Positions 10,391-23,072 of a stretch of 64,000 nt of DNA are shown piece by piece. The stretch is from Xylaria sp. FL1777 (taxonomy: Eukaryota > Ascomycota > Sordariomycetes > Xylariales > Xylariaceae): NCBI GenBank assembly GCA_022578965.1, contig MU400563.1, positions 219,230-283,229 of the forward strand, in the 5' to 3' direction. Within the stretch, counting starts at the first letter, position 1. Each line of letters opens with the position of its first letter. The position numbers and the translations under genes are program-made. The notes under the pieces are model-generated. The model searched no databases and was not told the DNA's origin. It worked only from the letters and a program-made list of their open reading frames with translations.

Positions 10391-12240
10391 TTATGCTTCT
10401 CTTTGTAGTTTTACATCAAATATAGGCAGAGTCAAGCTATCCGCCTTGCCCTTACTGGATGTAAAGATGAACTCGTCGATGGACTTGAAGCCGTACGTAG
10501 GCCTATCCATAGAAGCCCAGGTGTGACAGGTTCCCTTCGGCCAGAACCTCGCCGCGTCCCCCTCCGCGAGCTGCTCGGCCGTGCCGACGGTGAAGACAGC
10601 GCGCCACGCAGTCTCGTTCCCAGAGGCAAGGTTCGTCGGGTAGAGTCGCACGCGAACCGGCATATCTGCAGAGCCGCCCGAGAGCTCGCCTAAGGCCCCG
10701 TAGTTCGCAATGACGTCGACGTCGCGGACCGTCCAGTTCGAGACCGCGAACCCGGGCCCGTCGTCCAGCGAGAGCGTGAGGCTGGAGTTCGTCGCGGCGT
10801 CGGAGTAGGTGCCGCCGAAGCTCGGCTCTGCTTGCGCCTTGCTCGCGTCTTCGATGGCGGGCAACATTGCCGTGACTACGTCCGTCAGGGCGAACTCTAC
10901 CATGTCCTCGGAGGACTCGCCTCCGCCGGAGAGGATCGTGATGACGAGGTCGTAGTCGGGGATTAGGCAGAGTATGTTGTTGTATGAGCCGAGGTTTCCG
11001 GACTTCGTGTAGTATTCGATTAGTCGCCCGTCTTTCGTCACCGTGTCTGAGCGGAAGATTTCCCACGGCCCGCCTAGCATCAGGCCTGGTGATGAGGTAG
11101 AGGTCAATGGCTTCATCCATCTGCGCGTCGTGACGGGGTCGAGGATGCGGTTCTGGAGGATGCCGATGCCGAATGCTAGGAGGTCCTTCGTGTTTGAGTA
11201 GAAGCCGCCGGCACTAGTAAGTATTATTAGCTTGGGCCGCGTCCTATATCACTTGTAAAAACTTACATGTCTTCGTAGCCGAGACGGCTCCCGAACCAAA
11301 TGTCGCCCTCTGGGATGAAGCCCCAGGATCTTTCTTTAGGTGGGTTGAAGATCGTCGTGTTTGTCATGCCGAGGGGGCCGAGGATGGCCTTGTGAACATA
11401 GGCACCGTAGCTCATGTTGGTGGCAGATTCAACGGCAAAGGCAAGAATGGAGATGGCCGCGTTGGAGTAAACGGGGTTTGTCCAAGGTGCGTAGACGGGA
11501 TGGCGTTTTCCAAAGTCTCTGAAGAACTCGGCGCGAGTGCAGCCCGGAAGACTGAATACACCCCCGCATCCAGTCTTAGAGGAGTTCGTCAGCTGCGGAA
11601 AGCCGAATTGGGTGAAATCTATGGGATAGCTAGCCAGGTCGTTGGCAACTGTTTAGTGTTAGTGTGATTCTATATACTGCAATGAGGGGGCATAGTGCAT
11701 ACGATCGGCCGCAATGCCGCCCATATGTGTGGTGAGAGAGCCGACTGTGACTTGATCCCAGCTCACAGCCGTTATATCGTCGGCAACTGGCACCGCTTCG
11801 CCCCTCAGCTGGAGTAGCTCCGGAACGTATTTCGTAATAGGATCTTCCATCTTCATCCGCCCTTGCGTCAAGACGGAAAGAACCGCAAAGACTTTCGAGA
11901 TGCTTCCTATCCGGTAGATCGTTTCCGAGTTGATGACGGTTGTGCTAGTGTTATCGAGTATGGGTGGTGTGTGGTGAAGCTCAAGCATTGGATTTATTTC
12001 ATGTATTGATTGTACTGCAATCGACACTCCAGTCGTGTTGAACGCCGCCGTGAAGTTCCGGAACTTGTCCGTGGTCAACTGGATTGCGGTTTGTACTGAA
12101 TCCTGACTTGAAGGGTTTATAGGAGCAGGTAAGACTGGTCCTAGCGGGGGACAGAGCCCACCACGAGCAGCAAGAGCAGCATTGCTGAGGAGGAAAAAAG
12201 CCCCTAAGGATACTGGGGGGTTACGAGGTTGGAAAAACAT
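10391..12240 (-). CDS. Secreted serine beta-lactamase-like hydrolase
   Basis: Three exons (12240-11703, 11648-11267, 11213-10391) join cleanly into 580 residues. The start is the ATG in a GCCGCCATG context, and the N terminus is a signal peptide (FFLLSNAALAA). The fold is that of the serine beta-lactamase/penicillin-binding-protein-like family (PF00144). The nucleophile motif SxxK is S113-I-S-K116. The tyrosine motif is YSN, within NPVYSNAAISILAF, and a KSG triad (TKSGNLGSY) stands where KTG is found in beta-lactamases. All catalytic elements are therefore present. A C-terminal beta-rich domain of about 180 residues follows, as in fungal members. Such enzymes act as esterases, transesterases or peptidases more often than as antibiotic-inactivating enzymes, so the substrate is unknown. 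The 3' exon is distinctly GC-richer than its surroundings. No neighbour indicates a pathway. Confidence 0.88.
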
Positions 12241-12372
12241 GGCGGCAAGGACTGAGGTAGAAATAGAAATCGTTGATGGATGACTGGGGAATACTGTCTG
12301 CACCGGCCATGATGGGATATATATGAATATATATATCCAACTTTAACAGGCGCGGCGGCCATCAGCTACCCC

Positions 12373-12597
12373 TTATCTATTACCCCTTGTTGCTCTAATG
12401 TATAGCATCATATTTTTTTCGTCATCATTGAGGCTCCGTTCTGCTCGATGGATCAGCTCAGACATTAGCGTACCTAGAAAGGCTCCTTGATGTAGTGTAA
12501 TAAGGGAGATTAGTTGACGGTTATCGTCGTGTTCCCTAAATTCCGCATGGCTAATATAAGCAACATCGAACAAACTGCCACGTGAATTCGAAGACAT
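12373..12597 (-). CDS. Possible small protein of 74 residues
   Basis: This uninterrupted frame starts at an ATG (MSSNSRGSLFDV) and ends before a TAA. The product is hydrophilic and helical (QLISLITLHQGAFLGTLMSEL), with no signal peptide and no recognised family. Its amino-acid balance looks more protein-like than that of random frames in the area, which is the main reason to list it. It lies 133 bases upstream of the beta-lactamase-like gene on the same strand. It could also be the remnant of a longer decayed gene. Confidence 0.35.
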   Translation of the reverse strand: MSSNSRGSLFDVAYISHAEFREHDDNRQLISLITLHQGAFLGTLMSELIHRAERSLNDDEKNMMLYIRATRGNR

Positions 12598-14068
12598 GGT
12601 CTGTAACGGGTTGAGATTATCCTAGTTGGGTGCCAAGCCAACTTCTGATTGGCCAGGTCGGACTTCAGACCCGAACGAGGCGATCCTGATGGATAACTAA
12701 GCCCTCCAACTCGGACTCGGACTCGCCTATTAATAGCCAGCTGGCGTCGGAAAGTAATAATGATTTTATACGCCTCTTCCGTACCAACTGAAATGTCTGG
12801 TCTTTAATTGAGCTATTGTAGGGTTACCTATATTGATGAGGCATGGCCATATATAGTAACTGCTGAAGCAATTCTGGTGTCACTATTAGGCGGCAATGTT
12901 TCTGCAACTAAGGCCGATTTTCATCGACTAGCGTTAGGTTACCACATGTTGTATCCGGACAAAATTAGAATTACCTAGGTAGTTCGGTAGATATCAATTG
13001 TGAAATCGCGTTCTTTCTAGCAGTCGCGTCTAGTTGGGTCAACTTTGCCTAGGCGGCTCGATTTAGTGGTAGTGGCTACCGTTCCTACCTAATCTTGCTG
13101 CGTTCAATAATCAGCGATTAAATCATTAATTAATTAATAATGTAAAAAAAATATTTATCTTTTTTTCTTTTTTTCCTCAAGTAGTTTAAACATTGCAGAG
13201 AAAAAAATTACTTGAACAATAGTTCTAATCCCATCATAATTCCGTGCAGTGCCCTATGTAGACTCTATAAGCCGCAACGTCCCATAATACTAGATAATAT
13301 CTTGTTTTTCGTCGTTCTTGTCATTTTTTATTTTTTTTATATGGTTAATGACACAAAACTAAAACAATTCATACGAGTGGTGTTTAGCAGTGAGAATCCA
13401 CATGACACAGAGTTCAGTAATGTTACTTACTTAAGTACCTAGGTAGGTAAGTAGGTCACCTACCCCCAACATAGTATAGGTAAAGAGGCGAGAGGAATAT
13501 AGCTATTATGGCAACAGGTTATCTGGATTGGTGGGTTATTTTGTACAAAAGCCGGGAGAGGAATTCGTTATAATTAATGTGCCGTGTTGAAGATACCAGG
13601 TATGACGTATCTCATGTCCGGGGTAATTTCAAGATGCAGGAGGACCCCTACTTTCAACTATAAACGCCCCCAACGGTTATCTACGCAACCCGATAGTGGA
13701 AATAAGTAATAAGTACCCGCACTGCTTGCTACAGTGCTTACTACAGTGCTAGGTATTCCTTCCACCTACAGACTCGACATTTCCTGTCAATACGTCGTCC
13801 TTGTCAACGGCTGATTGTCCCTGTCGCTCGTTTTCCTGATGGCGTCGTTGAATGCAACCTCCTCTACGAAGAGCAGTCAATGCGAATTTATGATACCGTA
13901 CCTGTGCGACAACACGATCATCGATCATCGATCATCGCCTCGAAACTGAGCCCACATCCTCACCCGATCGGGTCTAGACCTGCCTAGACTTCAGAGCCAA
14001 GGATGCGCTCCTCGCCGCCCCGGCCACCCTTTCATCGACGAACGACGGGACGGACGACGGACTGAACA
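12598..14068. other. Intergenic region upstream of the TAPT1-like gene
   Basis: No gene is supported. It contains A/T homopolymer tracts near 13140-13180, a TAGG-rich tract (cctaggtaggtaagtaggt near 13438) and three tandem copies of atcatcg near 13917-13937. The last lie about 130 bases before the ATG, inside the probable 5' leader of the downstream gene. Confidence 0.45.
14003..14065 (+). promoter_or_regulatory. Upstream open reading frame in the TAPT1-like leader
   Basis: An ATG at 14003 opens a 20-codon frame (MRSSPPRPPFHRRTTGRTTD) whose TGA ends at 14065, four bases from the main ATG at 14069. The peptide is Arg/Pro-rich. If the transcript starts upstream of it, ribosomes would have to leak past it or reinitiate, which could lower or regulate translation of the main frame. 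The transcript start is unknown. Confidence 0.45.
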
Positions 14069-17000
14069 ATGCCTGGCCGACTGTCCGGCGAGATAGAGCG
14101 GCACGTCAGGGGCATGGAGACGGACGAGGACCGCAACGGAGTTGCGGTGAGGCCGACCAAGCACGCCGACATGGGCGATTTCGTTGAAGTGCGGCGATCC
14201 GCGCAACAGTGTCCAACACCCCCAACCGACCCCTTCCCCGACTTTGAGAGTGTACCGAGAGCTGCTTCTGCCGCGGCTACTTCGGCCGCTGCCACTCCTC
14301 GCATGTCCTTCAGATACGAGGCAGGCGCCGATATCGATGCTTCAGCTACGCCCATGCTCGACGGAGCTCCGATCGACGACGACGACGACGACGACAACGA
14401 TGACCCTCCCCCACCACGAACAGACAGCGTTGTCACGAAGCCGCGCGCACAGTCAAACGCCAAGCACACAGGCCGTGAGAGCATTAGGAAGCTCTCTGCT
14501 TCCCAGATGCAGGCTTTGACCTCGGCCCCTGACTCCTTGCCCGTGGCCGTCATTGCCACGCCACAGCGGAAACCCAACGGAGCCGAATACCCCTTGTCGG
14601 CTAATGCCGTCGACGACATGTCGCACCTTTCCATGGCCGACCAGCTGCAGGACGGCATCGAGCTGTCTATGCGGGCTAGGAATAGCTCTGTTCGGTCTAA
14701 TGGCTCCGCCGAGGCACGAACACATGCTCAACGCACTGCCGCCGACTTTCAGAGGCCGCCCCCGTCTGCCCGCACTCTTTCTAGCCCTCCCATCAACCGA
14801 AAACCCCCTCCAGGAGCTCCTATGACCGCGCCTCTTCACAACCGACGGAACTCTTTCAACCCTCTCCCTAAACCAGCACCCCTGAATCTGAATGCACCGT
14901 CCAAATCCTTTCAGGCCACCACCAAATCGGCCCCTGTTCAGCCAGCAGAACGCCCTGAGTCTCCTCCCCCATCGCCTATACTCCCCACGATACCCCTGCC
15001 GCCCATGTCGCTTCCCACGCATTTGCAGTTGGAACTCGCTGGCCAGCGACCCAGTCCACTATATATCCACCATTCTCAACCGGCAGACACTCCCTATGAA
15101 TCCAGTGCCGTCAAGTTTGAACGACTTCTGAATGCTTTGCTTCTTCCACCCTACCTCGAACAGATCATGTATTTTGGGACACTCGCGTGCCTTGATGCTT
15201 GGTTGTACACTTTCACGATACTGCCTATGAGATTCATCACTGCCCTTGGTGTGCTTGTGAGGTGGTGGTTATATCTCCTATGGAAAGAGATGCGATGGAT
15301 GGTCGGTTTTGTTTGGTTTGGCATAGGGCGTCTTTGGCGGAGAGGTCGGAGGGGTAGAAGCCCATCCCGCGAGCCAAACGATAGCAGCCGAGCTCCGAGT
15401 GAGGCTGAGCGGAGCCAGAGTCGGGCGAGAAGGAGTAGCCCAAAGCCCAAGCAGAATGGAACTGCGAGGCAGCGTAACACATCAGATACCCGTAAGCCTT
15501 TTGGAGAACAGCCACGACCAAGTCCCAACGATGTTTTTCATCCTCCCAAGCACGCCATGCCTAGACCGGGGCATTTTCGACATCGTAGGACGAAGTCGAT
15601 GCCCTCGAATCTCACGTCGTACCATAAAGCCGACCTCTTGCAAGGTGCTGTTCTCATTTGCAGTTCTATCGCTCTCTCGAGCCTTGACGCAAGTCGAATG
15701 TACCATTTCATCCGTGCGCAGTCGTCTATGAAGCTCTATGTTATCTATAACATTCTCGAGGTAAGCTCCATGCCTGGTTTAAAGACCGTTCTTGCATCTG
15801 ACTGTTTCTGTAGGTTGCCGACCGACTTCTTTCTGCGATTGGGCAGGACATCTTGGAGTGTCTCTTTAGCTCGGAGACACTCTCGAGGAATAGCTCTGGG
15901 AGATCCAAAATACTATTACCATTTGGCATGTTCTTGCTCTCATTGATCTATAATGTTATCCACACTTGGTGCTTATTCTACCAAGTTATTACACTGAACG
16001 TGGCAGTTAACTCGTATTCTAATTCGTTGTTGACCCTTCTCATATCGAACCAATTCGTCGAGATCAAGGGCAGCGTGTTCAAGAAGATCGAGAAAGAGAA
16101 TTTATTCCAGCTCACCTGTTCTGACGTAGTCGAACGGTTCCAAACCTGGATCATCCTACTAATTATTGGCATGCGCAATGTGGTAGAAGTTGGCGGTCTC
16201 TCAGTGCCAGGGGCTGGCAGCGAGCTCGATAACGGTGGTCTGAAAACTGGGCCAATGCATACCACTTCGATTCTACCTGCGAGCTTCACGGTTTTACCAA
16301 CATGGCTTCAGTCAGGGGAAGTCCTCTCCCCTTTCGTGGTCGTCATCGGTATTGAGATGATTGTCGATTGGATCAAGCACGCCTACATTAACAAGTTCAA
16401 TAATGTTAAACCGACCATCTACAGAAGGATGCTAGATATTCTCTGTAAAGATTACTACACTAATGTGAGCTACACCCCAATTCCTTCCAGCCGATTGACT
16501 CGGTAGGTGCATGCTTACCAGCCTCATAGGCATTCTCCGCCCCGTCCTTGACGCGCCGATTAGGTCTCCCGCTATTGCCGTTATCGTGCCTCTTCATCCG
16601 TGCATCCTTCCAGGTATACCATATGTTCCTCGCCACGCATATTCCTTCGCCTATGCCCACGTCGACTACCGAGTTGTCCGTTGAGTCTTCCTCGCCTTCT
16701 TCGGCCGCCATGATTGCTGCTTTTGAGCAGCTTGACACCCTCATTCGCCACGCACTAGGTCGCGCCGTATACCCGCACGAGTCTTCCCAGGACAAACCCT
16801 GGTGGTCCTTCTCATCCGATGACGTGATTGCACTCTTGACTATGCTCGTGTTCTTCTTTCTTGCCTGGATTGTGTTACTTATAGTCAAGCTGCTTCTCGG
16901 CATGCTTTTGCTCCGGTATTCTCATAAGCGATACGCCATCATGAAGCTAAAAGAACACGCGATCGCGACCGGGAAGGCCGAACACGAAAACTACTCGCAG

Positions 17001-17198
17001 CCTGGGCAGCGAGTCGGCGCATTCAGCGCCGTGGAGATCGGTGAAGAAAGGAGGAAGTGGATCTACGAAGATGACCCGGAGGGGCTTAAGAGAATGCGCG
17101 ACCGAGAACGGAAGACACAAGAGAAGTTCAAGGAGAAAGGGGACGACGGTCTAGCGAAGGTGGTCCGGTATGAAATGGTTGCGAAGCGGATTTGGTGA
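14069..17198 (+). CDS. TAPT1/Emp65-family multi-pass membrane protein
   Basis: Three exons (14069-15760, 15814-16464, 16530-17198) join in phase 0 to give about 1,003 residues. The first 350 residues are disordered and rich in Pro, Ser and Arg, with an Asp run encoded by a GAC repeat near 14378. Then begins the conserved TAPT1 (DUF747) region: KFERLLNALLLPPYLEQIMYFG, a positively charged loop, then LDASRMYHFIRAQS.MKLYVIYNILEVADRLLSA in short form across the first intron. Further helices and VEIKGSVFKKIEKENLFQ follow, with TRRLGLPLLPL and a final pair of membrane helices. Yeast Emp65 acts with the SUN-like protein Slp1 in the endoplasmic reticulum to protect soluble proteins during folding; human TAPT1 is linked to cilia and the secretory pathway. 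This is a conserved housekeeping gene and shows no tie to its accessory neighbours. Confidence 0.93.
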
Positions 17199-20100
17199 TT
17201 TCTCAGTGGAGACCAATGCCTTCTTCTGCTCTCCTCGTACATTGTTGCGGCGTTGCGGCTCTTCAATTAATCCTGCATGGCGTGGCGTTTGAGACGAAAT
17301 GTCTAGCATTACATATTGCATCTATTACCGTAATTTGGTGATGATACATTCGGTGGTGCTTTTTCTAAATATGCCGTTTTCCAGAACTGATTATTAATGC
17401 ATTGTGAATTGTGTTCGACGCAATGTTGACTTTAGTCTTGTGTTGAGGTGCGATGGCATTACCATGGGATATTCATAACGTAGCCTTACTACATAAGTGA
17501 TCTAAATACCTAGCTAGGTATGTAGTTTTTGCCCTTGATAATTGTTGCCGTACTATGGCGGGTAATCACTTTGTTGTCCTCGTTGATTGTAATCCAGACG
17601 GGACTGATCGGACTTCGGACAGTCCTTGACGTAAAATTTAAAATACTATGTCGTGTGCTCCCCTTTTCTCAAATAAAGGAAATATCCTGCAGTTATAGGC
17701 TAGGTAGAGAATACCTATTGCAGAGTTGAGTTTGGTGATTCTCGCGAGTGAGTGTATTATCAGGTGGACTGGACCTCTGGTCTTACAATGAAAGTCGCAA
17801 TGGATCATAGTCAGGGGCAGCAACGGGCGCCACCAGATAGTTTATCATAGCATTATCCCTGCCGCCAACTAATCACCCAAGAGGGTGAGGAAGTAAGCTG
17901 CCTAGCTAGGCATCGGTAGCAGTGGGTTCAGATCGACTCCGGGTTGGTGGTCTGGTCCGCTGCTCTAGAGCGCGCGGAATTCCTTCCACATTTCGATGCA
18001 GGGCGGCTGCACGTACTGAACAAAGCAGATCTGACATCCATATTTTCGTTGGCCAGCTCACATTCAGCTGATATTTTCCAGTAACATATCCTTCTTTTTC
18101 GTCGGGGGTTGAATTTATCCTTGCTGAATCAATTCATACAACTGAACCTTCTCCGTCTCGTCAGTCGGGTCATTGTGTGCCCCGAATACGTGTTACCGTA
18201 AGCTGACCTTATGAGAGTTTTCCTTGCACGTGTTAGATAGACTCGCCGTGCTACGCCGACGATCAAGGGCTTATGTATTATAGCTCACAGATCTTGTCTT
18301 GCATCTGTCTTGCACGATTATCATTCTAATCACTCATTAGCAACCAAGATCAAGGATGGTATCTCAATACAAGGAGTTTACCATGTTCAAGACCCCTATT
18401 ATCGCATGGACTTGGTGACTAAGGCTACGCTAGTCATCTTAGTGCTTCTCATATAACTCGCTTACTTGTGGTATCGCATTCTCTTATTAGAGCAATAGTT
18501 AGCGATCACTGCTGTCACCTATGAGGGATGTTGGCTTCATTACAGATGAGTCAACCTATACCCGGTGCTGCTAACTCCTCAGCTTCAGCGGAGCTTGAAC
18601 GGGGTAGCTCACCCCCGAGTCGACGATTCACCCGTTCCCGGAATACACTACCATGCACACTTGACCTAATCTGTATGAGGTTCCAAATTTACAGATTCTG
18701 AGATAGCCTGCATAATCTTCAAACATTCACCTTCAGGCTAAGAACGATAGTCAATCAACCCATTTAGGCCTCACTGACAAACCCTACTCACAGAAATGAT
18801 CTACTAATCATTTACTCATTCACACGCTGGATTTCGATACCCGAAACAATCACAGCATACTCTATGGTCGCATGGACGTCATCTCTTAGGCGCCGGAATC
18901 TTTTCCACGTCACTAGGGGCGAAATCTCAATTGTTCCATACCCTCTTAATCTTCTCTGGCAATAGTCTGTGTGATCCCACGTGCCTTGCACGTGGTTTCA
19001 ACAAGGTGTCCCCAATGTCAGTGCGTGGGAGGGTTATACCGTGAAATCACCATCTGCTCTTACTCGCCAACGACAGTCTGGCTCGAGCGAAGAATGAGAT
19101 CGGGATCTAGCCGATCAAGATGACATGAGTGGGCGTAGATCGTATCATCTCAGATGTCCGTAGCAGAGCCAGTAGATCTCGCCGCTCCTTGGGGGTACTG
19201 CCACTCCGGCCATCGCTTCCTCCAGCCTGTCCTACGCGGTCAGTCGAGACGGGGATCCGCGATACGCTCGACCACATGCTTAGGTTTTACGAAGCTAAAC
19301 TACAGCGGAGCTCGCGACTCATAGACGAGGGCTTCAGAAGATGACGATGAAAACGTGGGCAGTCTACGTTCCATAGGCTAATAACCCAGTAGCGTGCCAC
19401 GTAGCCTGTAAGAGTGGCTGAAAGAGCGGATGAATAGCCCGAGATCTAGTGTCCATGCACGGTAAGCGATGACATCGACTTCGTTCGCAGTGATATTTGA
19501 GGCTGAACATTACGGCCATATAGTCCGGTTTGGCCACGAATGACCTGACCTTCCTCTTCGGGCATTATCTCGAGATGGGCAGCTTCTTAGAAGGGCCATT
19601 AGTCACGAAGTCATTGTCTCAGATTAGGTCAATATTGTTGGATTCTTGAATGATTTTCTCGAAAATAGAGGGGTTATCAATCGTAACTTATGATAACCTC
19701 TGATAGCTCTTAGTATTTTAGTTCCGGTGCCCCGGACACCGGTGAGAGGTTGCTGAAAATCGGATTAGCTACACATGATTAGTGGTGCATTCTGTGAAGA
19801 AAACTGAAATAGGGGGTTACACTCATATGGAAGAATGAGAAAGCTAAGCACCCCTAGCTTCACTGTCAGAGTTTCAAATTAATCAGTCTCTATTTTTTCA
19901 ACCATTTATCTCCTCAAGGGGTTTCTCGTTGTCAATAATCTCGAAGAATCCATGGGCCGTGAATTGGCTTTGAAAGTGCTGATTTTAAGTTATCAGGGGC
20001 TTGTGTTGTGTTTACAACGAGGAAACAACTTTTGGACCTGAAGGAATGAACTATTAATCGTGTACTATTCTCGGCCTTATCAAAGTTCTCCTCGTAAGCA

Positions 20101-21904
20101 TGGGGGGCAGAGAAGCCCCCGAGCATCTGAGCAGAAGATGGTACTGTCTCAATACGAAGTATCGGATCTAAGCCGAGAAGTGGCTTGGATCATGCTGCAG
20201 TGTATACCAATGGTAGGAGAGATCCTCTGGCCCATAAAGGAGAGATTGATCGCGGTGCGGTGTGGGGTGAGGGTAGGACGAGTTTCAGAGTCATCAAAAA
20301 GACATAATAGCTTCCAACTTTAACTACGGAAAAACTACTCCATCCACAATCAATTATGACGTGGAAGATGACGAAAAGCTAAAGGTTAGGAATTCCAGCA
20401 TGAGCAACTGTCACAGATATTTCGCTTCGGCTAAAGGGGTCTTTGATCAGGGAGCTCCAAATCAACACAAAATGCCACCCCAACGGGGATATCTTGAAGT
20501 CTGTCTAGGTGTGTCGTCTCTTGGAGATTACAGTGAACAGCTTACTAAAGATTGCTCCTGCAAGTTGATCAAATCCACACGGTACAACCATCCGGGAATA
20601 CAGATTTTTTTACGGTGCCGTCGTGATGATTATAGTGGGACTAAGGCGAATGAATTTATAGTAGGGTGGTGTATAGTTCTAGCGATGACATGAAAGAGCA
20701 GGCGATCGAGATGCTAATGAAGTTGAATGTGTAAGGATCATGACCGGAATAAATACCCGAGTGGCTGCAAAGCGGTGTAGAAGACTTATGTTCCCTAATG
20801 CTTATCTGGTGTCACAGCAGAAAGGCCCGATCTCGCTATAATACACTCACCAATTGTTTATGGATATGAGATACTACACTCTATATGGTATCTAGCGGCT
20901 AGGGAGCACATATCACTTTAATGTATGGCTGGGAGACTACTCTTATGGTCAATTTTGTTTATATTTATGCATGTAAATGTTGATGGTAATAGTGCATAGT
21001 GATTACAGTGTGATCTTATATTGTAATAAAACTGAAACTATCAAAGAGGAGGGAATATATTAAATAATAAATACACACCAAGCGGATTTTGTTAAGATAT
21101 ACTTTCGTTCAATAAATTTAGAATTTTGCTCATGGGAGCTCCAGATAGAGCACCCGACTATATATGCATGCATGTCTTGCAAGTGTGTCGATGGAGGTCA
21201 TCTACACTGCACCTAGACAGACCTTCCCTAATTATCTAATCTGCTAGCTGGATGGGGTTGTGATCTTGCGAGGTCACATTACTGTATCTAAGAAAGAGAA
21301 CAGTGCGAGCTCGTTGTCATGCTGGGATGAAACGTGCCGGAAAGAGTAGTAAATCTTGACCAAAATTTGTTAACCCATAAGCCTTGATAACCTTCCTCGT
21401 GTTTAAGCTATAGATATAGGTTCTCTACAACTATCTGTCTAAGCCATGGGGGATATTATTTAAAAAAATATTTTTGTAAAGCTTCAGAAGGTGTATGGGA
21501 TCTCGAACAGATTTTATTTGGCACCAGTAGGGTGAAAATCTATGGTAGGGTACTACATCTGGACAGTAAATCACGTCATATACACTTTAGATCTACTAAG
21601 ATGTACTTGTAGTTTAGAATTGTAAGTCTCGGAAAACTATCTGTAGGATTGCTTGACAACGGAGAAAATACCTGGTGAGTATCCACAGCTAGCCTAGCAC
21701 CTCTTCTTGTGTATCCTGTTTTAACATAAAAGGGGCGATATTTCGAGCTAGAATTAACGATTGCAGAGCCAACTCTATCAACTTGTGAAATTTCTAATTT
21801 ACCTTGGTTCATATATTGTGAACTTGACTTATTGAATTCTTCGCAAAAGCAAATAACAATCCTAATCTTTTCTTAGTTTGACAAATACTCAACATATAAT
21901 AACG
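17199..21904. other. Gene-poor, apparently decayed stretch
   Basis: No intact gene can be supported in about 4.7 kb. Isolated open frames (18546-18704, 19129-19344, 20060-20323, 20361-20693) lack homology I recognise and lack consistent splice partners. They may be exons of an unknown gene or remnants. Small inverted repeats occur: CCACGTGC-CTT-GCACGTGG at 18977-18995, CCGGTG/CACCGG at 19724-19742, and a hairpin around 19667-19693 built on gaggttatca. The last 700 bases before the UbiA-type gene are A+T-leaning. Confidence 0.45.
18977..18995. repeat. Perfect short palindrome holding two CACGTG boxes
   Basis: The sequence is CCACGTGC, a CTT spacer, then GCACGTGG: perfect 8-base arms. Each arm contains an E-box core (CACGTG) bound by bHLH factors in fungi. 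It lies far from any supported gene, so a regulatory role is speculative. Confidence 0.4.
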
Positions 21905-23072
21905 ATGCCTCAAACTAAATCCTTACGGTGCATAGCTACAGACGTTGTTCAGAAGCCGCAGAAACTTATCGGTCACTTTTTCTACCACGCATACAGCATC
22001 TGGCTGTTTACATACAGTGACCTACATAGTATCTTATTTCCGGAAACGGCTTTTGGTGTCCTACATGCTTTGTGGTTTACACAAGCCAACCCCAATCATC
22101 CAGTTGAACCTTCCAGCAAGGAAGTTATTGAACGCATCCCTTCAGTTATGTACTGGGTTTGGATCAACCTCCTTGCCTTGAATATCAGCAACCAAAGGGG
22201 CCCCGATTCGGTTGCTGAGGACGCAATTAATAAGCCATGGAGGACTATTCCATCTGGACGATGGAGCCCAGAACTAGCCACATATTGCCACAAGGTCGTA
22301 TATTCAGGGGCTCTCATGAGCAGCTGGTTTATCGGTGGGCTAAGACCCTGCATAGTGTTGATGATACTAGGTAAGAGCATACAGTATTACCCTTCATCGA
22401 TGAACTAACACTAGGATGATAGGTTTCTGGTACAATGACTGTGGAGGAGGTGATGGACGGGCGTTCACCAGAAATTTCATAAACGCGTAAGCAATATTCC
22501 GAGTTTTACTTACCGTTCTGGGCTTTCAGTGCCAATAACTACACTTAGTTGCGCGGGGTAAACATGCTGACTCCGAATTTCGCAGCATGGGCTTTACCTC
22601 GTTTGGCCTCGGAGCGTTGGAAGTAGCTTTGAATCAGTCTCTGAATTTCACGCCTGCAACACTTCTTAACCTAAGCACCCCTAATTTAGAGCAGTGGATC
22701 TTTCTGCTGTTCCTCGTCATCCTGAGTACTGTTCACACGCAAGACATGTACGACCAGGAAGGCGACAAAGCACGCGGCCGAAGCACAATGCCAATCCAGA
22801 TTGGCGATGCCCCTGCACGTTGGATAATTTCTGGATTCATGCTGCTATGGGGTGTGGTATGCCCGCTTTTCTGGCGCTGTGGTCTTCTTGGATACGTGGT
22901 GAGCACTTCAATCGCCTTCACTGTCGTGTTTCGATCTTTCTACCTTCGTACAGTTGGTGAAGACAGAATGACATTTGCGATTTGGAATCTGTGGATGGTG
23001 AGCCTCTATGCTTTGCCGCTAGAAAGCTTCTTTCATAACTACATGAGTAGGTTCGTGCCAATGTCTACTTGA
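21905..23072 (+). CDS. UbiA-superfamily prenyltransferase or terpene-cyclase-like membrane enzyme
   Basis: Three exons (21905-22370, 22423-22486, 22586-23072) join in frame to give 338 residues. UbiA proteins are multi-helix membrane enzymes that bind prenyl diphosphates with Mg2+. The first Asp-rich region reads N-Q-RGPDSVAED-INKPWRTIPSGR (D101, E105, D106 in the first segment). This is the form found in a fungal subgroup rather than the classical NDxxDxxxD. The second reads D-MYDQEGD-KARGRSTMP, with the expected DxxD..D pattern. Several hydrophobic helices follow, and the C terminus is short. Fungal proteins with these features include prenyltransferases and the UbiA-type sesquiterpene cyclase of fumagillin biosynthesis, so either activity is possible. 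The start is the ATG at 21905; the upstream in-frame stretch begins with a non-ATG codon. The nearest biosynthetic gene is the HR-PKS about 8.5 kb to the right. Confidence 0.87.

Noticed and set aside
17911..17950. tRNA-like sequence around gggttcagatcgactcc
   Set aside because: It lacks a proper B box and no cloverleaf arms can be paired around it.
19129..20693. Several 70-110 codon frames in the gene-poor stretch
   Set aside because: They have no consistent splice partners, no known motif, and frames on opposite strands of similar quality.
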